Of a DNA stretch of 44,192 bases, positions 1 through 8,825 are shown piece by piece (position 1 is the first letter of the stretch; each line of letters starts with the position of its first letter). The notes under the pieces were generated by a model that searched no databases, was not told the origin of the DNA, and worked only from the letters and a program-made list of their open reading frames with translations. This DNA is from an uncultured Saprospiraceae bacterium (GTDB lineage: Bacteria; Bacteroidota; Bacteroidia; Chitinophagales; Saprospiraceae). Where the stretch lies: NCBI GenBank assembly GCA_937981555.1, contig CALJOK010000034.1, forward strand, positions 1 to 44,192, given 5' to 3'. The position numbers and the translations under genes were made by a program.

Positions 1-882
1 AATGGACTTTTTCGTTTCAGCATCGGACTTGCAAAAAAAATGCTTATCGCCAATCAGATGAGCGAACTCGCAGATACCATTTTTAGTATTCCCGCAGAAT
101 CACTCACGATGGGTCAAGCTTGGTTGGGGTCACTCGCCTATTCATTCCAAATTTATTTTGATTTTTCAGGTTATTCAGATATGGCGATTGGATTGGGTTT
201 GATGATGGGATTTCGATTTCCAGAAAATTTTAATGCACCATATATTTCGCAAAGCATCACAGAATTTTGGCGACGATGGCATATTACTTTGAGTAATTGG
301 ATGCGCGATTATTTGTACATTCCTTTGGGCGGTAATCGAGTAAAAAGTAAAACCAGATTATATTTTAATTTGTGGATGGTGTTTTTGATTTCAGGATTTT
401 GGCATGGAGCAGCTTGGACCTTTATTGCTTGGGGAATATTTCATGGCGCGTTTTTGATTTTAGACAGATTATTTTTATTGCGTTTTAATAAAATGATTGG
501 GAAACCAATTAGCATTTTAATCACCTTTATAATTACGTTAGTTGGTTGGGTGATCTTTCGAGCAGAAACATTTCCGCAAGCGTTGAGTTACATTACAACG
601 ATGTTTGATTTTAGTAAAATTGATTTTGTAATTTCGACAACAAGAGGAACTTATGATTGGTTTATTGAACAAAGGTTTTTGATTATTTTAATAGTCGCTT
701 CGTTCTTTAGTTTTTTACCGACTATCAATTTTATAGAAAAAAACATGAACCCATTTTTTGGAACAAATGGCGAAAATGATTTTATTTTCCTTAAATCAAT
801 TCTTGCAATTGTATTGTTATATATATGTATGACTGAAGTAATAGCAACAGGAGTAAATCCATTTATTTATTATAGATTTTAA
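1..882 (+). CDS. MBOAT family O-acyltransferase (AlgI/DltB-like), 5' end outside window
   Basis: The reading frame is open from base 1, so the N-terminus lies upstream of the window and the ATG at 40 is internal; the residues before it (GLFRFSIGLAKK) fit the family. This is a multi-pass inner-membrane enzyme of the AlgI type, which passes acetyl groups across the membrane for O-acetylation of a surface polysaccharide. Visible landmarks are FDFSGYSDMAIG, WRRWHITLSNW with a conserved His near base 280, and SGFWHGAAW with the presumed catalytic His at 403-405, followed by several hydrophobic segments. The next gene, an AlgJ/AlgX-like SGNH protein, is the usual partner and supports a polysaccharide acetylation unit. 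The true acceptor polymer cannot be told from the sequence. Confidence 0.93.
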   Translation, partial: NGLFRFSIGLAKKMLIANQMSELADTIFSIPAESLTMGQAWLGSLAYSFQIYFDFSGYSDMAIGLGLMMGFRFPENFNAPYISQSITEFWRRWHITLSNWMRDYLYIPLGGNRVKSKTRLYFNLWMVFLISGFWHGAAWTFIAWGIFHGAFLILDRLFLLRFNKMIGKPISILITFIITLVGWVIFRAETFPQALSYITTMFDFSKIDFVISTTRGTYDWFIEQRFLIILIVASFFSFLPTINFIEKNMNPFFGTNGENDFIFLKSILAIVLLYICMTEVIATGVNPFIYYRF

Positions 883-931
883 AAAATAAAAATTTATCAA
901 AAACATTTTAAAACATATAATTCTCTTCGCA

Positions 932-2098
932 TTGTTGTTTTTAATATTCATTCCTTTTTTAAAACAACATACCAACATCCTACATAATTATTTAGTAGCA
1001 GATGATCTTCGAGGTTGGTTCCCGCCCTTAGACTCTGCGCATCTTTCCTTAGAAAATTGGATGGACGGAACTTATCAAAATCAACAAGAGAAATTTTTAA
1101 AAAGTGATTTAAAAATCCGTCCCTATGCAGTTCGGGTGAATAACCAATTACATTATGATGCTTTAGATGAAATCAGAAATACTATTGTCGAAGGCAAAGA
1201 CGGTTATTTTTTTGAAGCAATGTACATTAGGTCTTTGCAAGGATTAGATTTTATAGGAACAAAAGAAATAGAAGAACAAGTTGAAAAATTAAAAGCTATT
1301 GCTGATTATTTGAAGAAAGAAAATGAGATAGATATTATCGTAACCATTGCAATGGACAAGGCGATATTTTTTAAAGAAAAATTACCCGAGCAATATAATT
1401 TAGAAAATTTAGATTCAACGAACTACGAAACGTATTTATACTTTTTCGAAAAATTTAATAAAACATCAGATACAAATAAAATTCACCTGATAGATTTTAA
1501 TCAATATTTCTTGGACCAAAAAGAAAAAACAGAGCATGCTTTAGCGACTAAAAATGGAGTGCATTGGAGTTTGTACGGAGGACTGTTGGCAGCTGATTCA
1601 ATTCAAAGTTATATTGGAAAATTGAAAGGAAAAGAAAATGAAATTAATCGGTTAAACAAAAGTGAAATAACTAAAACGACCGAAGTTCGAAAAGAAGATG
1701 ATGACATTGGACGAAGTATTAATTTATATTCTCCATTGGAATCTGAAACTTATTCTTATTTCGAAAATTATTTAGTCGCAGATAAAAAACCTTACAAACC
1801 GAATGTCGCATTAATTGGAGATAGCTTTTGTTGGACGATTTGGGGGCAAGATATTCCCCATCATTATTGGGGGGATAGTAGTTTGTTTTTGTATTACTAT
1901 CGTGATATTTATGATATTTTTTTTGATAAAAGAAGTATAAGTGGTTCGAAATTTAAAGAAAATAAAAAACTTCCTTTTGTACAACGACAAGATGTAATTG
2001 TATTGTTATTTACTCCAATGAATATGAATAGTTTAGGAAGTGGATTTATAGATGACACTTATGATTTGATTTTTAAAAAAGAAAATAATGACAATTAA
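932..2098 (+). CDS. AlgJ/AlgX-like SGNH-hydrolase acetyltransferase, membrane-anchored
   Basis: Likely periplasmic acetyltransferase that works with the upstream MBOAT protein. A hydrophobic N-terminal anchor is followed by a soluble domain with the family's GVHWS motif (His about residue 211) and a GDS nucleophile motif (Ser about residue 298). These fit the SGNH fold of AlgX/AlgJ proteins. The start is uncertain: the annotated start is TTG at 932, but the frame stays open to a stop at 887-889 and residues encoded from about 890 (KFIKNILKHIILFA) complete a typical signal anchor. No in-frame ATG exists there, so a rare codon (ATC 896, ATT 905 or ATA 917) or the TTG must be used. The gap to the MBOAT gene is at most 49 nt, so co-transcription is expected. 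Confidence 0.8.
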   Translation: MLFLIFIPFLKQHTNILHNYLVADDLRGWFPPLDSAHLSLENWMDGTYQNQQEKFLKSDLKIRPYAVRVNNQLHYDALDEIRNTIVEGKDGYFFEAMYIRSLQGLDFIGTKEIEEQVEKLKAIADYLKKENEIDIIVTIAMDKAIFFKEKLPEQYNLENLDSTNYETYLYFFEKFNKTSDTNKIHLIDFNQYFLDQKEKTEHALATKNGVHWSLYGGLLAADSIQSYIGKLKGKENEINRLNKSEITKTTEVRKEDDDIGRSINLYSPLESETYSYFENYLVADKKPYKPNVALIGDSFCWTIWGQDIPHHYWGDSSLFLYYYRDIYDIFFDKRSISGSKFKENKKLPFVQRQDVIVLLFTPMNMNSLGSGFIDDTYDLIFKKENNDN

Positions 2099-2426
2099 GG
2101 AAGCACAATCAACAGTTGATAACTGGATTAAAACAATCGGAATTCGATATTATAATGAATTGACGAACACAGCAGTTTTGATGGAAGAAGTTGGAGAAAT
2201 GTCAAGATTGATGGCTCGGATTTATGGAGAACAATCTTTTAAAAAGAAAGAAGATGAGTTAACAGCAAAAGATGATTTGGCTGGAGAAATGGCTGACGTT
2301 TTATTTGTCTTGATTTGTTTGGCGAATCAAACTGGAGTGGATTTGACGGAAGCATTGCAGAAGAGTTTGGATAAAAAAACGAAGCGAGATAAAGATCGAC
2401 ATGCGAATAATGAGAAGTTGAAGTAA
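2088..2426 (+). CDS. MazG-like nucleotide pyrophosphohydrolase
   Basis: A 112-residue all-alpha NTP-pyrophosphatase of the MazG-like superfamily. The metal-binding pattern is visible: EEVGEMSRLMARIYGE early in the protein and DLAGEMADVLFVLICLAN later, matching the EExxE...ExxD arrangement. Such single-domain proteins hydrolyse nucleoside triphosphates to monophosphate and pyrophosphate and are thought to clean the nucleotide pool; the real substrate is unknown. The ATG overlaps the 3' end of the AlgJ-like gene by 11 bp in another frame, which implies translational coupling, although no functional link with polysaccharide acetylation is obvious. Confidence 0.85.
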   Translation: MTIKEAQSTVDNWIKTIGIRYYNELTNTAVLMEEVGEMSRLMARIYGEQSFKKKEDELTAKDDLAGEMADVLFVLICLANQTGVDLTEALQKSLDKKTKRDKDRHANNEKLK

Positions 2427-2480
2427 GTGATAAAAAAATGTAAGTAATTGATTATCAGTTTTTTATCAAATTAAATTATA

Positions 2481-2508
2481 TTGGAAAGTAAATATTGTAA
2501 TAGATTTG
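2481..2508 (+). promoter_or_regulatory. candidate promoter for the MFS transporter gene
   Basis: A TAGATTTG box at 2501-2508 fits the Bacteroidota -7 consensus TAnnTTTG, and TTGG at 2481 lies 17 nt upstream as a possible -33 element. It would give a leader of roughly 100 nt before the ATG at 2614. The spacing is slightly short, so support is moderate. Confidence 0.4.
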
Positions 2509-2613
2509 TAATAGGAAGCCTCAATTATTTTAAAAAAATAAATAATAGGTTAGAATTAAAAACTATTAATTTAACGCATTACTTTTTTACATCATAATCA
2601 GAACGAATAGACC

Positions 2614-3948
2614 ATGTCAACTATTTCTATCAGCTCCATTAAACCTCGTCTAAATTTCAAACAAATTTGGAATATGAGTTTCGGTTTTTTAGGCATCCAA
2701 TTTGGTTTTGCTTTACAAAACGCGAATGTTAGTCGAATTTTTCAAACCCTTGGAGCATCGATTGATGAGTTGCCAATTTTATGGTTAGCAGCTCCAGTCA
2801 CAGGATTATTAATCCAACCCATCATAGGATATTATAGTGATCGAACATGGCATCACAAATGGGGACGCCGGCGTCCTTTTTTTATAATTGGAGCACTTCT
2901 CGCGACCATCTGTCTTTTTATTATGCCCAATTCTTCTGCCTTGTGGATAGCAGTAATTACGCTATGGATTATGGATGCGGCGATCAATGTGAGCATGGAA
3001 CCATTTCGAGCTTTTGTAGGAGATATGCTACCGAATGAACAACGAACAAGTGGCTTTGCCATGCAAAGTTTTTTTATTGGTATAGGTGCAGTTGTAGCAT
3101 CTTCACTTCCTTATATTTTTACGAATTGGTTTGGGATGAGTAATATTGCTGAAGATGGAGTAATTTCAGATTCTGTTCGATGGTCCTTTTATGTAGGAGG
3201 GGTAGCTTATTTTTCAGCAGTAATGTGGACGGTTTTAAATACCAAAGAATACCCGCCAGATGACCTTGAAAAATTTCGAAAAGAAAATGCAGAGACTGGT
3301 GCATTCGATGGATTGAAAGAATCTTTTGCAGGTATTTTTAAAATGCCAAAAATAATGGTTCAACTTTCATTTGTTCAATTCTTTTCATGGTTCGGACTTT
3401 TTGCGATGTGGATTTATACGACGGCAGGTGTTACGAGTCATATTTATGGAACAGAAGATACCACCTCAGTTTTGTATAATGAAGGTGCCGATTGGGTAGG
3501 AATTTGTTTTGCCATATATAATGGAGTAGCAGCTCTAGTTGCATTTATGCTTCCAGTTTTAGCAAAAAAAATTAGCCGTCGAATGACTCATATGGTTGCA
3601 TTATTTTGTGGAGGGTTTGGATTGTTTTCTATTTATTTTATTTCAGATCCAAATATGTTGTTAATATCAATGATTGGAATTGGAATCGCTTGGGCGAGTA
3701 TTTTGTCCATGCCTTATGCCATGTTATCAAGTCGGTTGCCTTCTGATAAAATGGGATATTTTATGGGGGTATTTAATTTCTTCATTGTAATTCCTCAAAT
3801 TGTTGCGGCAGGACTTTTAGGATTTTTGCTTAAAAATATTTTCGATAACGTTTCTATTTATGCAATGATTATAGGTGGAGTATCTTTTATAATTGCAGGA
3901 TTGCTTTGTTTTATTGTGGATGATAATGAAGATGAAATAATTGCATGA
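2614..3948 (+). CDS. MFS transporter, SLC45/GPH-like sugar:cation symporter
   Basis: A 444-residue membrane protein with about 12 hydrophobic segments. The loop after the second segment carries PIIGYYSDRTWHHKWGRRRP, the charged MFS signature as found in SLC45/SUC sucrose-type and GPH-type sugar symporters. Bacteroidota members of this group move disaccharides or oligosaccharides across the inner membrane with a cation; the actual substrate is not readable. It converges on a sodium/solute symporter gene and is closed by a strong hairpin at 3984-4016, so it is probably monocistronic. A short divergent stretch around residues 210-235 is the cytoplasmic central loop. Confidence 0.82.
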   Translation: MSTISISSIKPRLNFKQIWNMSFGFLGIQFGFALQNANVSRIFQTLGASIDELPILWLAAPVTGLLIQPIIGYYSDRTWHHKWGRRRPFFIIGALLATICLFIMPNSSALWIAVITLWIMDAAINVSMEPFRAFVGDMLPNEQRTSGFAMQSFFIGIGAVVASSLPYIFTNWFGMSNIAEDGVISDSVRWSFYVGGVAYFSAVMWTVLNTKEYPPDDLEKFRKENAETGAFDGLKESFAGIFKMPKIMVQLSFVQFFSWFGLFAMWIYTTAGVTSHIYGTEDTTSVLYNEGADWVGICFAIYNGVAALVAFMLPVLAKKISRRMTHMVALFCGGFGLFSIYFISDPNMLLISMIGIGIAWASILSMPYAMLSSRLPSDKMGYFMGVFNFFIVIPQIVAAGLLGFLLKNIFDNVSIYAMIIGGVSFIIAGLLCFIVDDNEDEIIA

Positions 3949-3983
3949 TGATTGGAGAATATTCAATTTGATTTTGTTCAATG

Positions 3984-4020
3984 AGCGGTGTCAGGGCTTT
4001 AAGCCCTAACACCGCTTTTC
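3984..4020 (+). terminator. hairpin terminator after the MFS gene (REP-like palindrome)
   Basis: AGCGGTGT (3984-3991) pairs with ACACCGCT (4009-4016), and AGGGCTT pairs with AAGCCCT inside it, leaving a single-base loop and one C/A mismatch. Four Ts follow. It lies between two convergent genes. The near-perfect palindrome could also be a REP-type repeat reused as a terminator. Confidence 0.7.
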
Positions 4021-4037
4021 ATTTATCATTGACTTTT

Positions 4038-5615
4038 TTACCAAAAGAAAAACAAAAGTAGAAAAGTGAGTATCATCAAAATTGTTGATAAAAAACGATA
4101 ATCAATATACCAAGCAACTTTAGCTTCAGCAGTTTCTTTCAATCGATATTTCCAAGTGAGATCATCGACAAATTTAAAATCAGGAGGAGCAGTTCGAAGA
4201 CTTATCAAAACATAAATTCCGATACAAATAAAAGTTAAAATTCCAGCGATGATGGTAAAGTGAAGTTGACCAACCAGATCTGAAAAATATAAACCTGCCG
4301 TTATTCCACAAATCAAATGTCCAAAGACTAAAGTATATTTTGCAGCAATCGAATTCCCTCTCGCCCACAAGACTCCCATCAAAAATACGGTAACAATTGG
4401 CGGAACAAGAAACGAAAGTACAATTTGTAAGTAATCAAAAATGCCATCAAAATTAGAAATTATTGGTGCCCATAATCCAGCAAAAGCCATCAAAGACAAA
4501 GTGGTAATTCGACCATATTTTCCAATTTCAGATGGAGTTAATTCAGGTCTACTTGGTTGAATAAAATCCATTACAATTAATGCCGAAGACGCATTTAATG
4601 CAGAGTCAATACTCGACATGATGGCAGCAATCAAACCAGCTAAGACAATTCCGATAACTCCTGGTGGTAATAATTTCACCACCATTTCTGCAAAAACTAA
4701 ATCTGAATTTTCTAATTCAGGTAAAAGTGTTGCTGCAAAAAGTCCAGGAATAACCATCAAAAATAAAACGGGTAATTTAAGAAAACCACCAAGCAAAGCT
4801 CCCCATCGAGCATTATTTAAATCACGAGCACCTAAAATTCTTTGACAAATAAGTTGAGTCGTGGACCAATAATAAAAACCTAAAATCGGAACACCAATCA
4901 AGGTTCCTAACCAAGGTAAAGTTTTATCATCCAAAGGTTGAATCAGAGAAGCATTCGATTCTGGAACGGTTGCCATTGCTGCACTCCAAGAATAATCAAA
5001 TTGACCTAAAACTGCAAACAACAAAATACTTCCTCCTAACAATATAATTACGGCTTGCAAAATATCTGTAAAAACGACTGCTCGCAATCCTCCTGTGGCA
5101 GTATATGTTCCTGCCAAAATTGTCAAAACTAAATAGGTTTGCCAAGCGCCTAGGTTGGGAAAAAACATCTGGAGGACCAAAACTCCTGCAAATAAACTCG
5201 AAGCGGTATCTACAATAACAGTTAAAATAATAGTGAACAAGGAAACATATTTTCGAGCAAAACGACTATACCTTTTTTCCAAAAATTCTGGAATAGTAGA
5301 AATATTAGAACGAATAAAAAAGGGAATAAAAAAGATGGTCATAAAAACTAAGAGCGGAGCCGCCATCCATTCATAATTAGAAACGGAAACCCCTGATCGA
5401 TAGGCTTGACCAGATAATCCAATGATCGTAGAACTTGAAATATTAGAAGCGAAAAGTGAAAAACCAATCGCTACCCACCCCAATGATCGACCCGCCAAAA
5501 AGAAATCTTTCCCCGTATTATTTTTACGAGAAAAAGCAAAACCAATAAAAAGTACAACGAAAAAATATCCGACAATTATTCCAATATCAACGTTGCTGAT
5601 CGCGTAATTTGTCAT
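4038..5615 (-). CDS. sodium:solute symporter (SSS/SGLT family)
   Basis: A 525-residue protein with about 13-14 transmembrane segments. It begins with the SSS-type N-terminus (IGIIVGYFFVVLFIGFAFSRK...DFFLAGRSLGW) and has FASNISSSTIIGLSGQAYRSG, the region that holds sodium ligands in the family, and IAAIMSSIDSALNASSALIVMD further on. In Bacteroidota such SGLT-like symporters mostly import sugars or sugar derivatives with sodium. The ATG overlaps the stop of the upstream regulator gene by 4 nt (ATGA), implying translational coupling. The C-terminal helix extension (residues about 470-525) is common in SGLT-like members. Confidence 0.9.
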   Translation of the reverse strand: MTNYAISNVDIGIIVGYFFVVLFIGFAFSRKNNTGKDFFLAGRSLGWVAIGFSLFASNISSSTIIGLSGQAYRSGVSVSNYEWMAAPLLVFMTIFFIPFFIRSNISTIPEFLEKRYSRFARKYVSLFTIILTVIVDTASSLFAGVLVLQMFFPNLGAWQTYLVLTILAGTYTATGGLRAVVFTDILQAVIILLGGSILLFAVLGQFDYSWSAAMATVPESNASLIQPLDDKTLPWLGTLIGVPILGFYYWSTTQLICQRILGARDLNNARWGALLGGFLKLPVLFLMVIPGLFAATLLPELENSDLVFAEMVVKLLPPGVIGIVLAGLIAAIMSSIDSALNASSALIVMDFIQPSRPELTPSEIGKYGRITTLSLMAFAGLWAPIISNFDGIFDYLQIVLSFLVPPIVTVFLMGVLWARGNSIAAKYTLVFGHLICGITAGLYFSDLVGQLHFTIIAGILTFICIGIYVLISLRTAPPDFKFVDDLTWKYRLKETAEAKVAWYIDYRFLSTILMILTFLLLFFFW

Positions 5616-6292
5616 AGTTTAACGATATAGTTTCTAAGGTCAGTTTCTTTACCTAAAGCCATTTTTTTCTTCAGTCGAACTCTTGCCATTTGTACACTCG
5701 TGGCACTAATCCCCATGAGTCGAGCAATTTCTTTAGTACTTAATTTCATTCGAATATAAGCACAATGTCGAGCGTCTGTTTGAGAAAGATTAGGATGAAT
5801 ATTATCTAAATGAGTGAAAAAATTAGAATGGACATTTTCGAAATGTAACTTAAAGTCATCCCAATCATTTTCAAAATTAGTGCTGGAACGAATCAGTTTT
5901 TTTATTTCTCGGACCGGAGTTTTGGAAGAAGTTGAATTAGTTTTTAGTGCATCAAGTTCTGTACTTATTTTTTTTAGGACGGAATTATGTTGATTGATCA
6001 AAAGTGTGGAAGTAGTGAGTTCTTTATTTTTTAAAAGGATCTTTTGTTCAAGGATTAAGTTCTCTTCATTTCGTTTTCTTCTCTCATTTTCGAGTTGCTC
6101 ATTTTCTAATTTGTTTTTCATCAAATCAATTTCATTCTCCAAAATTTGCTGTTTTGCTTTTTCTCTTTCCAAAGCTGTTTTTCGCAAAGCAATTGAAAAC
6201 CAATAAATATAAATGAAGAAAATCAAAGCAATCGAAAAAGCAAGGATCAAAGTAAACTGATAAATTTCCGCAGAGTTATCTTGAAGTTCCAT
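5612..6292 (-). CDS. membrane-anchored LuxR-type (GerE-like) HTH regulator with coiled coil
   Basis: A 226-residue protein. Residues about 10-35 form one transmembrane helix (FTLILAFSIALIFFIYIYWF), residues about 36-115 are a charged heptad-like coiled coil, and the last 65 residues hold a LuxR/GerE-type helix-turn-helix (LSTKEIARLMGISATSVQMA followed by RVRLKKKM). It resembles the C-terminal half of Bacteroidota TPR-TM-coiled coil-HTH regulators, but the sensory TPR part is absent, so only about 10 residues can face the periplasm. The 4-nt overlap with the symporter gene suggests it controls or senses that transporter. It starts 34 nt after the CotH-like gene, possibly in the same transcript. 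Ligand and targets are unknown. Confidence 0.82.
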   Translation of the reverse strand: MELQDNSAEIYQFTLILAFSIALIFFIYIYWFSIALRKTALEREKAKQQILENEIDLMKNKLENEQLENERRKRNEENLILEQKILLKNKELTTSTLLINQHNSVLKKISTELDALKTNSTSSKTPVREIKKLIRSSTNFENDWDDFKLHFENVHSNFFTHLDNIHPNLSQTDARHCAYIRMKLSTKEIARLMGISATSVQMARVRLKKKMALGKETDLRNYIVKL

Positions 6293-6326
6293 GAATAAAA
6301 AAGTAGCAAAATTATTTTTTACAAAA

Positions 6327-8498
6327 TTACATTTTTATAATTTTGCCACTTTGAATTATATTTTTTTTATTTGAAAAAGTATAAAAATAAATACCAGCAG
6401 GGATCTCTTTTCCATTTTCATTTTTCCCATCCCAATCTAGTTTATTTTGATTAGCAAAATTAAAAATACGAATTTCGTTTCCAAGAGAATCATAAATTTT
6501 TATTATTCCATTTTGGTTTGAATTACTTTTTTCAAAAACAAAATTAGTAGTTTCTGAAAACGGATTTGGCTGAACAGTCAAGGAAATATTTTTTTCTAAA
6601 TTAGTTATTGCAACTGGGTTACAATTTCCAATCATATTTTCGTCCATCCAAATTAATCGTCCAGTCGTCCAATCTTTTAAGTAAGTAATTTCCTCTTCGT
6701 AAGTATCTCCGACAAAAGCATTGGGCCAAAGATAATTTCCTAAAACGGGCCATCGATCAAAATTCCGATCTTGCGCTTCTTCCAAAATTACAGCTTGGTC
6801 ATCAATGAATTGCATGATTGAATCTGTGTGCCAAGGACCAGCTCGCAACTCATCCCAACGGCATTGAACTTGATTGTTAAACATGGTATCTTCTTGTAAT
6901 CGATCCCACCAAAATGGTTGATCATTTCCACAATTTGGATCATCAAAATTCCACCCACTTGTCTCCCATCCATCACAGTAATCAGCATTTCCAAAACCTA
7001 AATTAAAATCCCAAAGTGGCCCAGCATTTAACAATCCACCTTTGCTATCTTTGTCTTTAAACAAAAAAGAACTTAGTCGATAAGCATCAACATCTCGACT
7101 CAATTCTACAACTAACATGTGATCAATAAATGACCCCACATCAATCCAATTTGGGTATCCTATAATTGGATCATCAAAATTTCCTCCTGCCAAAACTTCT
7201 TCAAAATCGGTGAGATGATTCCTAATATAATTCTCTTGAGTCGTAGTCAAATCATCAGAATTTGGATATTGATAAACGAAAAAATGATTTGGATTAAATG
7301 GAGAATTCCAACCATTTCCTAATTCAAATCGATCTACTTGAAGAATGTAACCACCCGTCAAAGAGTCGCCCGCATTATCATCAGAATCTAATTTTGCAAT
7401 GTCGACTCGATCATCATCCCGTTTTATTTTTTCCATCAAAATATAAATTCCAACATATTCATCATTGATGAAAAGTTCGCAATATCGAGTACGAGGTGCC
7501 CAACGATCGGTTAGATTTCCAAGATGAAAAGCCAAGACATTTCGAATCAAACTTTTATCTGAAAATGGCCCATGCAAAATCCAATCATTCTCTTTTGGCA
7601 TGCCGAGCAATTTCACATTATTATTTTCCCCTTGACTATCTTGTGTTTCAAAACCATAATTCTTTTTTGGGAAATTAGAAGAAGATGCGCCACGAGTTTC
7701 GATAGCAATTTGTCCATTGTAATCATTTAGGGAATCTGAAAAAATATAATTCCGATTGCCTGGTCCATTGTCGATGATGCCCATGTGAGCAACAATTTTT
7801 GGGTCGTCAGGAATTGGTTCTCCGAATGTATTGATTTTTATAATGGGCAAATCAGATGATACAAATGGAGAGGTAAACCAAGTTGGAGTAGGCGAATAAT
7901 TCATCACCGTTTGATTTACGCCAACTGAAAAAAAGAAAAGAGAAGAAAGATCAGAAGAGAATAGTCCTCGATTATGAACTTGAATTGCTAGCGTATTATT
8001 TCCATTTTGTAAATGTTGATTGATTTTATCTTTGGACAAAGTGAAAGGAACTGGCAGCCCACCATCATACATTTGAGCTTCTCGATCTACAGGTGTAATG
8101 GCATCAAAAGCTGGGAAATCTCCATTCATATTGGCACGAGCAATTTCCACTCCATTCAAATAGGCAATAAATCCATCGTCGTAATCTGCATGAAATAAAG
8201 CCAATTCTAGCTGCGAAATATCTACGATGTCAAAATCCATTCGCATATAAAGTGATATCGTATTTTGAATAGTAGTATTATCATCACCATCGCTATAACC
8301 AATTCCGCCTTGTCCTTCAGACCAATTAGAATCATCAAAATTAGATTGAAACCAATCGCTTGGAGGTTCAGAATCACCAACGCGATATTTCCAAATATCA
8401 TCAGCAAAAACTACTGTTTCCCAATGATCTATAGTTTGAGATAATAGTTGATTAGAGAAAAAAGAAAGAGAGAGAATACAAAGAGAAAAATATTTCAT
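6327..8498 (-). CDS. secreted CotH-kinase family protein with type IX secretion sorting domain
   Basis: A 723-residue exported protein. Residues 1-20 are a signal peptide (ending NQLLSQ). Residues about 25-200 look like a galactose-binding-type beta domain (FQSNFDDSNWSEGQGGIGY, YLNGVEIARANM). Residues about 215-600 are the CotH domain with KIKRDDDRVDIAKL near residue 360 and PLWDFNLGFGNADY near 500; relatives are atypical protein kinases of spore coats, but secreted Bacteroidota forms are uncharacterised. Residues about 640-723 are a type A C-terminal sorting domain (VQPNPF, GNEIRIF, GIYFYTF, GKIIKM), so the protein should cross the outer membrane by the type IX system and be attached at the surface. 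Calling this one an active kinase would be inference. Confidence 0.88.
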   Translation of the reverse strand: MKYFSLCILSLSFFSNQLLSQTIDHWETVVFADDIWKYRVGDSEPPSDWFQSNFDDSNWSEGQGGIGYSDGDDNTTIQNTISLYMRMDFDIVDISQLELALFHADYDDGFIAYLNGVEIARANMNGDFPAFDAITPVDREAQMYDGGLPVPFTLSKDKINQHLQNGNNTLAIQVHNRGLFSSDLSSLFFFSVGVNQTVMNYSPTPTWFTSPFVSSDLPIIKINTFGEPIPDDPKIVAHMGIIDNGPGNRNYIFSDSLNDYNGQIAIETRGASSSNFPKKNYGFETQDSQGENNNVKLLGMPKENDWILHGPFSDKSLIRNVLAFHLGNLTDRWAPRTRYCELFINDEYVGIYILMEKIKRDDDRVDIAKLDSDDNAGDSLTGGYILQVDRFELGNGWNSPFNPNHFFVYQYPNSDDLTTTQENYIRNHLTDFEEVLAGGNFDDPIIGYPNWIDVGSFIDHMLVVELSRDVDAYRLSSFLFKDKDSKGGLLNAGPLWDFNLGFGNADYCDGWETSGWNFDDPNCGNDQPFWWDRLQEDTMFNNQVQCRWDELRAGPWHTDSIMQFIDDQAVILEEAQDRNFDRWPVLGNYLWPNAFVGDTYEEEITYLKDWTTGRLIWMDENMIGNCNPVAITNLEKNISLTVQPNPFSETTNFVFEKSNSNQNGIIKIYDSLGNEIRIFNFANQNKLDWDGKNENGKEIPAGIYFYTFSNKKNIIQSGKIIKM

Positions 8499-8825
8499 GT
8501 GAGAAGAGTTTATTTTTTTTTCAAAAGTAGAAAAATTAACCTAGCTTTTTTGACCGAAAGTTAGCAAGTACTAAACATAAATAAATGTTCGACGTTTAGC
8601 AAAAAGGAGATAAGAGTGATTTGTACTTTCAATAAGCAAGTAAAATCCTTATCTTGTAATTAGATTTATAAGTTTTGAAAAAAACTAATAATTACCCTCC
8701 CGAAAATTTTCCAAAAACCTTTTTCAAACTAAGTATTTAAAATTAGTATTAATGTAGATTGTCTTCAGTATATAAATACTGTTGATATTTTTTTTTTTTG
8801 TAAAATAGAAAAGGTTCAACATACT
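8499..8825. other. 327-nt divergent intergenic region
   Basis: It separates the divergent CotH-like and gingipain-fold genes and should hold both promoters. Apart from the minus-strand TACTTTTG box it shows an imperfect hairpin (CTAAAC 8571-8576 with GTTTAG 8594-8599) and a 13-nt T run near 8788-8800. I see no coding potential. Confidence 0.5.
8522..8529 (-). promoter_or_regulatory. candidate -7 box for the CotH-like gene
   Basis: On the minus strand this reads TACTTTTG, an exact TAnnTTTG match, about 24 nt before the start codon at 8498. No clear TTG -33 element lies 17-21 nt further upstream, so support is limited. Confidence 0.35.
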
